Notes: generated by a model not told the origin, from the sequence alone. 64,000 bases of DNA from Phaeospirillum sp. (GCA_030651575.1 JAUSFB010000032.1:148001-212000), one strand, 5' to 3'. Counted from the first letter of the stretch, positions 7,821-16,022 are shown. Numbers and translations: made by a program.

Positions 7821-8669
7821 TCACGCCGTCAGGCCATGAAAGACGCCGGAGATGAAAACCCCGGCGGTGTCGAGCTTGCTCAGTTTCACCCGCTCGGCCA
7901 GCGGGTCGCCGGTCCGCAGCCGCTTGGCCAGCGCCTCGGCCACCCGGACCGTGATGGAGGTCTGAAGCCGCAGGCGGGTGTTCTTGATCATGGCGGGCAG
8001 GGGGCGGGCCAGGGCGATCAACCCGTCGGTAGCGTCCAGCATACGGTCGAGGACGGCACGCAATTCCGGCGGCGAGGCCTTTTCTTCCAGCACCTGAACC
8101 GTCAGGCCGGCGGCTTGCATCCAGTCGCGCGGCAGGTAGACCCGCTTCAGCTCGGCATAGTCCTTGGCGCAATCCTGAAGATGGTTGAGAACCTGCAAGG
8201 CGGCGCACAGGGCGTCTCCGGGGCCGAAAGTGTCGTGAGATTCGCCATGAAGGTCGAGCAGAAAGCGTCCCACCGGCGCCGCCGAATAGCGGCAATAGGT
8301 CATGAGGTCGCCCCAGTCCTCGCAATAGTCCCGGACGGAGTCGCGGCGAAAGGCCTGCAACAGTTCGGCAGCGTGCTCGATCAGGGCCGGGTCGGCGTTC
8401 ACTGCCTCGCGATAGGTGATGGCCAGCGCCGTCGCGGGCGTATTTTCACGGCCCCGCAACCCGGCCTCCAGCGCATCCAGGCCAGCAAGCTTTTCCTCGG
8501 GCGTCAGCACCGGGGAATCGCCGATATCATCGGCATGACGGGCGAAATGGTAGTAGGCCATGATGGTGGCGCGCTTTGACGCCTCCAGCAGCAGGGAGGC
8601 GACCGGAAAATTCTCCTGGGTCGCGGTCTTGCTGGCGGCGGGTAGTGCTGCGGCGACGGCGCGGGACAA
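7821..8669 (-). CDS. hpnC: Squalene/phytoene synthase family, HpnC (hydroxysqualene synthase)
   Basis: A 282-residue trans-isoprenyl diphosphate synthase. The N-terminal ENFPVASLLL is typical of HpnC, and both aspartate motifs are kept: HADDIGDS near residue 45 and NHLQDCAKDY near residue 165. In the bacterial squalene pathway HpnD makes presqualene diphosphate and HpnC converts it to hydroxysqualene. The gene is followed at once by hpnE and is divergent from the NDUFAF6-like gene, with 76 bases between. No hpnD is visible in the window. Confidence 0.88.
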   Translation of the reverse strand: MSRAVAAALPAASKTATQENFPVASLLLEASKRATIMAYYHFARHADDIGDSPVLTPEEKLAGLDALEAGLRGRENTPATALAITYREAVNADPALIEHAAELLQAFRRDSVRDYCEDWGDLMTYCRYSAAPVGRFLLDLHGESHDTFGPGDALCAALQVLNHLQDCAKDYAELKRVYLPRDWMQAAGLTVQVLEEKASPPELRAVLDRMLDATDGLIALARPLPAMIKNTRLRLQTSITVRVAEALAKRLRTGDPLAERVKLSKLDTAGVFISGVFHGLTA

Positions 8670-8745
8670 AGCGGCTCCTGGCGTTGGTGCATCGGTTCGG
8701 AAGAGCTATATATGCCACGTCCCTCCCTGGAGAAACAGAACCTTC

Positions 8746-9591
8746 ATGGCCTCCATGCCCGACTTGTCCCCCGCCGCCCGCCTGGCGCGCGACTTTGACC
8801 GCGAACGTTTCATAACCGCACTGTTCGCCCCGCCGGAGCGGCGCGAGGCGCTGATGCTGCTTTACGCATTTAACGTGGAAGTCGCGCGGGTGCGTGAAAG
8901 CGTGCATGAGCCCATGGCCGGGATGATCCGCCTGCAATGGTGGCGCGATACCATTGGGGCGGCCCATGACGGGCGGCCGCTGGACCACCATCCCATCGCC
9001 GGGCCATTGGGCGAATTGATCCGCCGGCACGAACTGCCGGTGGGGATGTTCGAGCGGCTGCTGGCGGCGCGGGAGCAGGATCTGGAGGTGGGCGGCCCTG
9101 CCGACCTTGCCGCCGCCGAAACCTATGCCGCCGATACGTCCTCGACCCTGACCGCCCTGGCCTTGGCGGTGCTGGGAGAGGATGGGGAGGAGGAGCTTGC
9201 CGCCGGCCACCATGTGGGGATTGCCTGGGCGCTGGTCGGGCAGGTTCGCGCTCTGGGTTTTCATCTGTCAATTGGTCGGTTGACGTTGCCCGAGGCCGTT
9301 TTGGCCGAAGCCGGAACCACCGGGGAACTGGTCCTGGCCGGCAAGGCCCCGCGTCAGGCCTTGATCCAGGCGGCGAAAGCCATGGCGCATTGTGCCAAGA
9401 CTCACCTCGGGATCGCCCGGCGGATTCGTGTCGGCCGCAGGGCGTTGCCGGCCTTGTTGCCTGCGGTGCTGGCGGATGGACATCTGAAAGTGTTGGAGCG
9501 GGCGGGGTGGGATCCGTTCGATGGGCGGGTTTCCGTGCCCAGGCCGCAGCCGCTGCGACTGGCCTGGGCCAATTTCCGGGGGAAATTCTAA
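8746..9591 (+). CDS. Squalene/phytoene synthase-like protein without catalytic motifs, NDUFAF6-like
   Basis: A 281-residue member of the squalene/phytoene synthase fold. The start ATG at 8746 begins MASMPDLSPAARLARDFD; longer in-frame readings overlap hpnC. The helix that should carry the first Asp-rich motif reads YAFNVEVARVRES, followed by MIRLQWWRDTI, and the second motif region reads VGQVRALGFHL. Neither contains the catalytic aspartates, so isoprenyl synthase activity is unlikely. This pattern matches the NDUFAF6 (C8orf38) family, an assembly factor of respiratory complex I in mitochondria that is also common in alphaproteobacteria. The head-to-head position with hpnC may reflect common origin or a shared regulator. 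The bacterial function is unproven. Confidence 0.8.
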   Translation: MASMPDLSPAARLARDFDRERFITALFAPPERREALMLLYAFNVEVARVRESVHEPMAGMIRLQWWRDTIGAAHDGRPLDHHPIAGPLGELIRRHELPVGMFERLLAAREQDLEVGGPADLAAAETYAADTSSTLTALALAVLGEDGEEELAAGHHVGIAWALVGQVRALGFHLSIGRLTLPEAVLAEAGTTGELVLAGKAPRQALIQAAKAMAHCAKTHLGIARRIRVGRRALPALLPAVLADGHLKVLERAGWDPFDGRVSVPRPQPLRLAWANFRGKF

Positions 9592-9629
9592 ATTGCCCTG
9601 TCTGTTTCTTAATCGAAACAATAACGATG

Positions 9630-9663
9630 CGACATCGCAACAATGAAGTTGCGCTATCGCAAC
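9630..9663. repeat. Short repeat cluster with alternative hairpins between converging genes
   Basis: The 14-base pattern TGCG-NN-ATCGCAAC occurs twice, starting at about 9628 and 9650, 22 bases apart. It creates overlapping inverted repeats: CGCAAC/GTTGCG (9636-9641 with 9648-9653) and GTTGCG/CGCAAC (9648-9653 with 9658-9663). It lies between the 3' ends of the NDUFAF6-like gene and putA, so it may help termination, but there is no clear T run. Confidence 0.5.
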
Positions 9664-9750
9664 GTTTACTTCTGGTGGCGCGGGGCTTCGGTTATTTGGT
9701 GCTGGAACCTATAATGGGCCACCACTGGTTTGATAGTGCCAGGACCGTCG

Positions 9751-12732
9751 TCAGTTGTCCAGCCCTGCCAGCAATTCCGGATCGCCACCCGACGCGGCGG
9801 TGTTGATGCTGCGGCAGACTTCGACGGCGTAGCGCGGCAGAGTGTGAGGGCCGCCAGCCTTTGGGCCGGTACCCGACAGGCCCAGTCCCCCGAACGGTTG
9901 CGAGCCGACCACCGCGCCGATCATGGAGCGGTTGACATAGACATTTCCCACCCTGACCCGTTCGGAAATGTGGTGGATGGTGGCGTCGATCCGGCTGTGA
10001 ATCCCCAGGGTCAGGCCGAATCCGGTGGCATTGACCGCGTGGATCACCTGGTCGAGTCGTGACGGTTCCCAGGCGATCACATGCAAGATGGGGCCGAACA
10101 CTTCACGGTCCAGCATCATCATATCGGCCACTTCATACGCCCTCGGGGCGAAGAACAGGCCGGTCGAGGGGCATCGCGCCCGCGCCACCAGACGACCGCA
10201 GTCATCAAGGCGCCGGGCATGGGCCGTCAGCATGGCGAGGGCTTCGGCATCGATTACTGGCCCGATATCGGTGGTCAGCAGGCCGGGGTCTCCGACCGTC
10301 AATTCATCGACCGCCCCGGACAGCATGGGTTCAAGCTTGGCCCAGGCCTGACGCTGGATGAACAGAACCCGCAGGGCGGAACAGCGTTGGCCGGCAGAGC
10401 GGAAGGCGCTGTCGATGACGTCGCTCAGCACCTGTTCGGGCTGGGCGGAGGAATCCACGATCATGGCGTTGATGCCGCCCGTCTCGGCAATCAAGGGCAC
10501 GATGGAGCCGTTCCTGGCCGCCAACCGGCGATGGATGGCGCGCGCGGTCCCGGTCGAGCCGGTGAAGGCCACGCCGGCGATGGCGGGGTGGGCGACCAGC
10601 GCTTCCCCAGTATGGGAGCCGCCCGGCATCAGGTGCAAGACGTCCGGGGGAATGCCGGCCAGATGCAGCAGGCGGACCGCCTCGGCCGCCATGCGGGGGG
10701 TCTGTTCGGCGGGCTTGGCCATTACGGCATTGCCGGCAGCCAGGGCCGCCGCGACTTGCCCGGTGAAGATCGCCAGCGGGAAGTTCCATGGCGAGATACA
10801 GGCAAAGATGCCCCTACCGTGGAGAGACAATTCGTTACGCTCTCCCACCGGTCCAGGCAGGAGGGTGGGAGAGGAAAAATGCGCCCGTGCCTCGGCGGCG
10901 TAGAAGCGCAGGAAGTCCACCGCCTCCCTGACCTCGGCCAATGCATCCGGGATGGTCTTGCCGGCCTCGCGGATGGCCAGACGCATCAGATCGGGCCGGA
11001 AATCCTCGAACAGGTCGGCGGCCCGCTCCAGCAATCCGGCCCGCCGGTCTCCCCCCGCCGCGTCCCAGGCGGGAAACGCCTCGACGGCCCGCGTCATCGC
11101 CGCCGCGAGGTCGGCATGGGCGGGCTCGGCCATGGGTCGCCGCTCCGCCGTATCCAGCAGGGTGTCCAATTCGGTCAGCACCCGTGGATTGGAAAGATCC
11201 AGCCCGGTGGAGTTCTTCCGCGGCGCGAACAGGGCATGGGGCAGGGGAATGTGCGAGGGCTTGGCCGCAGCCGAGAGGGGGTCCGAGACCAGTTGCTCCA
11301 CCGGCAGCGACGCGTCGGCCATGCGGTTGACGAACGAGGTGTTGGCGCCATTCTCCAGCAGACGGCGCACCAGATAGGGCAGCAATTCCCGATGGCTTCC
11401 CACCGGGGCATAGGTCCGGCACGGGCTATGGGCGACGACCTGCTGGTACAGTGTCTCGCCCATGCCGTGCAGACGCTGGAACTCCCAGTCGGTTCTGTCG
11501 CCGGCCAATTCCCGCACCGCTGCCATCGTGTGGGCGTTGTGGGTGGCGAATTGGGGAAAAACGGCGTTGCCGGCCGCCAGCAGTTCGGCGGCGCAGGCGA
11601 GGTAGGAGATATCTGTGGCGGATTTCCGGGTAAAGACCGGAAAGTCTTCCAGGCCCCGCTCCTGGGCGAGCTTGATTTCGCTATCCCAGTATGCCCCCTT
11701 GACCAGACGGACCAGCAGGCGACGCTTGTTCCGACGCGCCAGACGGATCAGCCAGCCGATCAGGGGCTTGGCCCGCTTCTGATAGGCTTGTACCGCCAGC
11801 CCGAATCCATCCCAACCGGCCAGCCCTGGATCGGCCAGGGTTGCCGCGATCACGTCCAGCGAGAGATCCAGCCGGTCGGCTTCCTCGGCATCCACCGTTA
11901 ACCCGATATTGACGGATTTGGCGAGGCGGCAAAGTGTGATCAGGCGGGGCGTCAGTTCATCGAGAATCCGGTGACGCTGACTCATCTCATAACGAGGATG
12001 CAGCGCCGACAGCTTGATCGAGATGCCGGGACCATGGACCGGGCCGCGCCCGGCCGATGCTTCTCCGACCATGCTGATGGCGTTGGAATAGGCTTCGAGA
12101 TAGGCCCGAGCGGCGGCCCCGGTGCGGGCGGCCTCGCCCAGCATGTCGTAGGAATGGCGGTAGCCCCTGGCCTCCCAACTGCGAGAGCAGTTCAGCGCCT
12201 CGACGATGGTGGTGCCCATGACGAATTGGCGGCCAAGAATGCCCATGGCGGCGATCAGAGCCCGACGCGCCACCGCTTCGCCCAGGCGTTCGATCAGGCC
12301 GTGGGCCTCGTCTTGATGCAGCAACCGGCCGCCCAGCATCAGCGCCCAGCTGGAGGCGTTGACGAAGGCGGAGGGGCTGTGGCCAAGATGATCTTCCCAA
12401 TGGGCCGAGCCGATCTTGTCGCGGATCAGGCGGTCCATCGTCACGGTGTCGGGAATGCGCAGCAGCGCCTCGGCTAGGCACATCAACACGACGCCCTCAC
12501 GGGTGGCAAGCCCGTATTCCGCCAGGAAGGCGTCGAGGTCGGCGAGATGGTGCCGCCCGCTCCGGGCGCCCTCCACCAGGGCTGTCGCCTCTGCGGTGAT
12601 CCGATCCCGCTGAAGCGTGGATAGCGGAATGCCGGTGGCCAGTCCGCCGACCATCGCCGATTCTTCGATCACGGGCATCGGGTGGAAGGATGCGCGGCTT
12701 GGATCGAACCGGGGAGGGCCGGAGAAGATCAT
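9751..12732 (-). CDS. putA: Bifunctional proline dehydrogenase / L-glutamate gamma-semialdehyde dehydrogenase PutA
   Basis: A 993-residue PutA that oxidises proline to glutamate in two steps with FAD and NAD. The proline dehydrogenase barrel covers roughly residues 150-470, with RLVKGAYWDSEIK and FATHNAHT as recognisable segments. The aldehyde dehydrogenase half covers about 520-980, with catalytic Glu in LIAETGGINAM and catalytic Cys in SAGQRCSALRV, then EVFGPILHV. The N-terminal ribbon-helix-helix DNA-binding domain of enterobacterial PutA is absent, so this is the non-regulatory short type. A possible promoter region is the short gap to the DUF2892 gene at 12753. Confidence 0.96.
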   Translation of the reverse strand: MIFSGPPRFDPSRASFHPMPVIEESAMVGGLATGIPLSTLQRDRITAEATALVEGARSGRHHLADLDAFLAEYGLATREGVVLMCLAEALLRIPDTVTMDRLIRDKIGSAHWEDHLGHSPSAFVNASSWALMLGGRLLHQDEAHGLIERLGEAVARRALIAAMGILGRQFVMGTTIVEALNCSRSWEARGYRHSYDMLGEAARTGAAARAYLEAYSNAISMVGEASAGRGPVHGPGISIKLSALHPRYEMSQRHRILDELTPRLITLCRLAKSVNIGLTVDAEEADRLDLSLDVIAATLADPGLAGWDGFGLAVQAYQKRAKPLIGWLIRLARRNKRRLLVRLVKGAYWDSEIKLAQERGLEDFPVFTRKSATDISYLACAAELLAAGNAVFPQFATHNAHTMAAVRELAGDRTDWEFQRLHGMGETLYQQVVAHSPCRTYAPVGSHRELLPYLVRRLLENGANTSFVNRMADASLPVEQLVSDPLSAAAKPSHIPLPHALFAPRKNSTGLDLSNPRVLTELDTLLDTAERRPMAEPAHADLAAAMTRAVEAFPAWDAAGGDRRAGLLERAADLFEDFRPDLMRLAIREAGKTIPDALAEVREAVDFLRFYAAEARAHFSSPTLLPGPVGERNELSLHGRGIFACISPWNFPLAIFTGQVAAALAAGNAVMAKPAEQTPRMAAEAVRLLHLAGIPPDVLHLMPGGSHTGEALVAHPAIAGVAFTGSTGTARAIHRRLAARNGSIVPLIAETGGINAMIVDSSAQPEQVLSDVIDSAFRSAGQRCSALRVLFIQRQAWAKLEPMLSGAVDELTVGDPGLLTTDIGPVIDAEALAMLTAHARRLDDCGRLVARARCPSTGLFFAPRAYEVADMMMLDREVFGPILHVIAWEPSRLDQVIHAVNATGFGLTLGIHSRIDATIHHISERVRVGNVYVNRSMIGAVVGSQPFGGLGLSGTGPKAGGPHTLPRYAVEVCRSINTAASGGDPELLAGLDN

Positions 12733-12752
12733 GGTTGATCCTTGATCGGTTC

Positions 12753-12941
12753 TCAGCGCGCCTTGCAGCTATTGAAGCCGAACAAGGTATAGGCCGGGCA
12801 CCAGCCGATGGCGGCGGTCAAAAGCGGAATTACGCCCAGCCAGCCCCACGGAGGGATGACATGGGTCGCGGCGAGCACGATCAGCACAAGGCCGATGACG
12901 ATCCGGGCGATACGATCGATGCCGCCGACATTTTTGTTCAT
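12753..12941 (-). CDS. Small inner-membrane protein, DUF2892 family
   Basis: A 62-residue protein with the family pattern MNKNVGGIDRIARIVIG, two closely spaced membrane helices around residues 10-45, and a C-terminal GWCPAYTLFGFNSC with two cysteines. DUF2892/YgaP-type membrane pieces often accompany rhodanese domains, but none is fused here. The start at 12941 is fixed by a strong Shine-Dalgarno (AAGGAGA about 9 bases upstream); a longer reading to 12995 would overlap the ACT gene. It is 20 bases upstream of putA on the same strand, so the two may be cotranscribed. Confidence 0.8.
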   Translation of the reverse strand: MNKNVGGIDRIARIVIGLVLIVLAATHVIPPWGWLGVIPLLTAAIGWCPAYTLFGFNSCKAR

Positions 12942-12973
12942 GAAACGAGATCTCCTTGGATGTCGGCGAATTT

Positions 12974-13486
12974 CTAAACCACTTCCACATGACAAGACAG
13001 GTTCAACTCACCGGCGGTGTTGGCGATGGTGGCAAGGCAGGCTTCGACCCGATTGGGGATCGAGACCGAAAATCGGGTGACGTAGACGCCTTGCTCGGGC
13101 ACCCGTTGGGCGTCCATGCGTACGATATTGGCCTGAAATTCGCCAAACACCTCGGACAGTCGCGCGACCAGACCGGGCCGGTCCCCCCCGGAGACCACCA
13201 CCCGGTGGGTGATGCGCCCAAGCGGGCCATGCGCGGCGTCCAGTTCGAACGGACGCACCGAAATACTGGCGCCGGCCAGGACCGAAAGAGCGGCAAGGCC
13301 GGCCTCGACCTCGGCCGGCGACAGGTCGGGAGGAATCTCGCACACGGACGTGAACTCCGCTCCGCTGCCGAGCATGGCAAAGCTGCTGTCCCCCAGATTC
13401 GCCCCGACGTCGAACAACCGGCCGGCAATGGCTGCGATCAGGCCGGTGCGGTCGGAACAGAAGACGGAAATCAGGACGGTGGACAT
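12974..13486 (-). CDS. Tandem ACT-domain protein, GcvR-like
   Basis: A 170-residue protein built of two ACT domains. The first begins VLISVFCSDRTGLIAAIAGRLFDVGANL and the second begins with HRVVVSGGDRPGLVARLSEVF near residue 95, both with the Gly-Leu turn of ligand-binding ACT domains. It resembles GcvR, which in E. coli binds glycine and restrains the activator GcvA, but no gcv gene is nearby. It lies 32 bases upstream of the DUF2892 gene and then putA, so a link to amino acid catabolism is possible. Ligand not predictable. Confidence 0.75.
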   Translation of the reverse strand: MSTVLISVFCSDRTGLIAAIAGRLFDVGANLGDSSFAMLGSGAEFTSVCEIPPDLSPAEVEAGLAALSVLAGASISVRPFELDAAHGPLGRITHRVVVSGGDRPGLVARLSEVFGEFQANIVRMDAQRVPEQGVYVTRFSVSIPNRVEACLATIANTAGELNLSCHVEVV

Positions 13487-13577
13487 GGTTGCCTCGCTTG
13501 GCTAGAAGGGTTGGAACCCATCATGCGGCAGGTTCGGTCATTTGTTAACCCCGAGACGCAAGGCTTAGCCCCTCGAC

Positions 13578-14030
13578 ATGAAGCATCGGCCGGCAGTTCT
13601 GTTAATGGCGATCGCGACGGCGGCGGGTGTTGTCGCCGGGGTATCCTGGTGGCGGGGCAGGACCGGGCGCGTCGACGTCTCCGACGCAGCCCAGGTGGAG
13701 CAGGGCCGGGGTCTCTACGGCGTTCATTGCGCAAAGTGTCACGGGGCGGATTTGCAGGGTGAACCAGACTGGCAGACCCGCAAGCCCAACGGCGAATTGC
13801 CGGCCCCTCCGCACGATGCCAGCGGTCACACTTGGCACCATGGCGACGAGCAGCTGTTTTCCCTGATCAAGCACGGCATGGCGCGATTCGCGCCGCCGGG
13901 TTACAAGACCGCCATGCCGTCCTATGTGGGGGTCTTGAGCGATTCCGAGATCCGGGCGGTTCTGGCCTATATCGAGTCCACTTGGCCCGCGGAGATCATG
14001 GACCGCCGCGCCACCGTGGAAAAACGCTGA
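13578..14030 (+). CDS. Membrane-anchored or secreted monohaem cytochrome c
   Basis: A 150-residue protein with an N-terminal hydrophobic segment (residues 5-25) that serves as a signal or anchor. The haem attachment motif CAKCH is at residues 51-55, preceded by GRGLYGVH, and the Met of KTAMPSYVG near residue 112 is the likely sixth ligand. DSEIRAVLAYIESTWP is the usual C-terminal helix of class I cytochromes. It would carry electrons in the periplasm. It is divergent from the ACT gene and stands alone, so the redox partner is unknown. Confidence 0.9.
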   Translation: MKHRPAVLLMAIATAAGVVAGVSWWRGRTGRVDVSDAAQVEQGRGLYGVHCAKCHGADLQGEPDWQTRKPNGELPAPPHDASGHTWHHGDEQLFSLIKHGMARFAPPGYKTAMPSYVGVLSDSEIRAVLAYIESTWPAEIMDRRATVEKR

Positions 14031-14048
14031 CCTTTTCCGGGAATTGGG

Positions 14049-15167
14049 TCAGGCGAACAGCGACAGAATCGACCCGGTGCCCAGGCTGGAGAACTGATTC
14101 GCGGCCGGGGTGTTGTATTTGAGGAGGTTCTGGGCCGTCGCCTCCTTGGCGCCGATTTGTCCAGAGATATCGACATCGAAGAAATAGGCCTTGCCGCTTC
14201 GGATGAATTCGGCCGCCTGCTGCAGCGCAGGGGTATCGTCACCGACGTCCGGGTAAGGGGGAGTCTTCAGGAAGGCCGGCGTAATATTTTCCGGGCTGTT
14301 TTCCTTCGCGGTGATGATGCTCGTGATCGGATCCATCTCAAGGTAATATGGGACGCCGCTCTTTGCGAAGTTGTTCGCTTCGAGTTCCCAATCCTTGAGC
14401 GCGGTGCCCTCGGAGATCGTCATGGGAATGCTTTGAATCGCGGCCCCCAGAACCCGCTGCTGAGTTATGGAGAGCTTCTGCAACTCCGGATCGGCAGCCT
14501 GATCCAGGACTTGGAGGTCGCCCTTTGCGTCGAGCGAGATCTTGAACGGGCGATTGGTCTGCATATAAAGCAGGCCCTGCTGTTCCCAGTTATTGCTGGT
14601 TGTCGTCTGGGCAGGCGCCGCATTATTAAAGACAAGGTATAGGTCGTACGACGCACCCTCCAGCTTTTTCAGCCAGCTTTCATTGGTCGTGTTGGCCTGA
14701 ATTTTTTGGGCCATCAGCGATGCGTCATCGTTAAGCTGAAGAATACGCTCTTGGAGTTCCGAATTGAAGTTGCTGAGGCTGTCCTCAGCCTGAAGGTTGG
14801 CCTGCACGGCTCCCGTCGAGCTATCAATGGAAACAATGACCGGCCGGCCCTTTGCCATGGCATATCCGGCGACCTGTTCCCACTCCTCGGTTGGGGTATA
14901 GGTGCCTTCCTGAATGCCGGTCAAGCGCAGGGCGGCATTGTTGTATATCTGGTTCTTGCTATTGCTGATCTTCTGCTCTTGCAGAATGAAGTCGACACTT
15001 TTAGTGGTGCCGCCATTTCCCGCCAGCGCGCCAAACAGAGCGGATTCCGCGCCGCCGCCATTGGTGCCCGCGAGGGAGCTGAACAACTCGTTCGAGTCGC
15101 CACCCATCTGCTGCATGAGTGCGTAGGCGCCTCGCGCCGATGCATTATACGAGATCGAGTTAACCAT
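14049..15167 (-). CDS. Protein with four degenerate internal repeats, unknown function (motility-linked?)
   Basis: A 372-residue protein I do not recognise. It has no signal peptide or membrane segment and is rich in Ser, Asn, Gln and Ala, as flagellar and secreted filament proteins are. Four modules of about 37 residues recur at about 92-129, 190-226, 256-292 and 311-345. Each has an opening W/L-x-x-x-A helix, a G/N-x-P-hydrophobic turn and a strand ending in Asp, for example EEWEQVAGYAMAKGRP then VSIDSSTGAVQ. The start at 15167 has a GAGG Shine-Dalgarno; a longer reading to 15251 lacks support. A CtrA-type box lies upstream, and a FlaG-like gene is divergent. Confidence 0.75.
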   Translation of the reverse strand: MVNSISYNASARGAYALMQQMGGDSNELFSSLAGTNGGGAESALFGALAGNGGTTKSVDFILQEQKISNSKNQIYNNAALRLTGIQEGTYTPTEEWEQVAGYAMAKGRPVIVSIDSSTGAVQANLQAEDSLSNFNSELQERILQLNDDASLMAQKIQANTTNESWLKKLEGASYDLYLVFNNAAPAQTTTSNNWEQQGLLYMQTNRPFKISLDAKGDLQVLDQAADPELQKLSITQQRVLGAAIQSIPMTISEGTALKDWELEANNFAKSGVPYYLEMDPITSIITAKENSPENITPAFLKTPPYPDVGDDTPALQQAAEFIRSGKAYFFDVDISGQIGAKEATAQNLLKYNTPAANQFSSLGTGSILSLFA

Positions 15168-15560
15168 GACGTGAACCTCTTCTGATGGTTCAAGACCACA
15201 ACTGATTCTGTTGTTATCGTCTTTCCTCGCGGCATGGATCGACGCGTACACGACGTCATCGACTCACACCCATCTTCCCGAATGATACCATATCTTGCCG
15301 GTGGCATGCAAAGCCGTCCATGCCCATTAAATATCGGTTTTTTTGATTAAGGCCGGGTTAAGGGGGCTGGGGTCGGCGCACGTCACCCAAGCTGATTCGT
15401 AATGTTAGAAACAATCAGTAGCGAAATGAATATCAAGTATTTTTCAATTGTGATTGGGGTGTCTCCCTTGAGGGCGGGCGGGGGTTGCGCGCGTTGCTCA
15501 CCGGATGATTATTATGTTAGAATATCGTATTGGTCGACGGGGGCTTGACAGGAGAGGGCT
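15168..15560. other. 393-base divergent regulatory region
   Basis: This gap separates the start codons of the repeat protein (leftward) and the FlaG-like gene (rightward). It is distinctly more AT-rich than its surroundings. It holds the TTAA-N7-TTAA box at 15347-15361 and a plausible rightward promoter near 15500-15530 (TTGCTC, 18 bases, TAGAAT). Several short frames exist, but none has a ribosome-binding site or coding character. I see no RNA gene. Confidence 0.6.
15347..15361. promoter_or_regulatory. Perfect CtrA-type binding box TTAA-N7-TTAA
   Basis: TTAA (15347-15350), GGCCGGG, TTAA (15358-15361) matches the CtrA consensus exactly. CtrA is the alphaproteobacterial response regulator that controls motility and cell-cycle genes, and in Magnetospirillum and Rhodospirillum relatives mainly flagellar genes. 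It lies midway between the divergent repeat-protein and FlaG-like genes, 180 to 200 bases from each start. Binding is inferred. Confidence 0.6.
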
Positions 15561-15896
15561 ATGGATACCGTCAGTCTCTCCGGGGTGTCGGCGGTTTCTT
15601 CGGGTAGTCAGTCGTTGCAAACGACCAGCGCCGTCGGTAAGGCGGCGTCTTCGGCGGTCGAGACCGAAGATACGTCGGATTCGACCGTTTTCTACTCAAG
15701 CCCCGTTATCAGCTTTGATACCACCACGGGTGCGCTCGTTTGGAAATTCCGCGACTCCACGACGGGCAATGTCTTGTATCAGTCCCCCAGCCGGACGACC
15801 TTGCTGTATGAGCGGTCGCAGCGTTTGGCCGAGGAGCAAGGGGGCAAGGCCGACGGGCAGGGCCAAATCGGCCGCAATGTCTCCGTTTATGGCTGA
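15561..15896 (+). CDS. FlaG-like small protein
   Basis: A 111-residue protein with a low-complexity Ser/Thr/Val-rich N-terminus (1-45) and a compact C-terminal part. The segment ISFDTTTGALVWKFRD followed by TTGNVLYQSP has the strand-Thr-Gly-strand-Thr-Gly-x-hydrophobic-x-Q-x-P layout of FlaG proteins, which influence flagellar filament length. Its S/F-D-x-x-T-G-A portion also resembles the repeat unit of the divergent gene. The start is backed by AGGAG eight bases upstream. The FlaG assignment is by motif only; no flagellin gene is in view. Confidence 0.6.
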   Translation: MDTVSLSGVSAVSSGSQSLQTTSAVGKAASSAVETEDTSDSTVFYSSPVISFDTTTGALVWKFRDSTTGNVLYQSPSRTTLLYERSQRLAEEQGGKADGQGQIGRNVSVYG

Positions 15897-15966
15897 ATGG
15901 CGGCGGGTGTTCCGGCGTTTTCTCGCGATCTCCTTATTATCTTCCGGGGCAGTTTGCATGAGGCGT

Positions 15967-15996
15967 TTGACGCCTCGGCGCGCGGCTGTATATTAG
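15967..15996 (+). promoter_or_regulatory. Likely sigma-70 promoter of tusE
   Basis: TTGACG at 15967-15972 is followed after 16 bases by TATATT (15989-15994), or after 18 bases by TATTAG. It lies about 30 bases before the tusE start. The -35 overlaps a GAGGCG/CGCCTC inverted repeat (15959-15975) that could be an operator or weak terminator of the gene before. Confidence 0.5.
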
Positions 15997-16022
15997 AATA
16001 TTGGAATTTTGAGGAGGGTCGC

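Noticed and set aside
9592-9750. CRISPR-like short repeats
   Set aside because: Only two copies of a 14-base unit, no spacer regularity and no cas gene.
10081-11901. 606-residue open frame on the plus strand
   Set aside because: Antisense shadow of putA; low-complexity Gly/Arg/Gln composition and no motif.
15185-15307. Short minus-strand frames upstream of the repeat protein
   Set aside because: No ribosome-binding sites, and the region is AT-rich regulatory DNA; the ATG at 15167 has a clear site.
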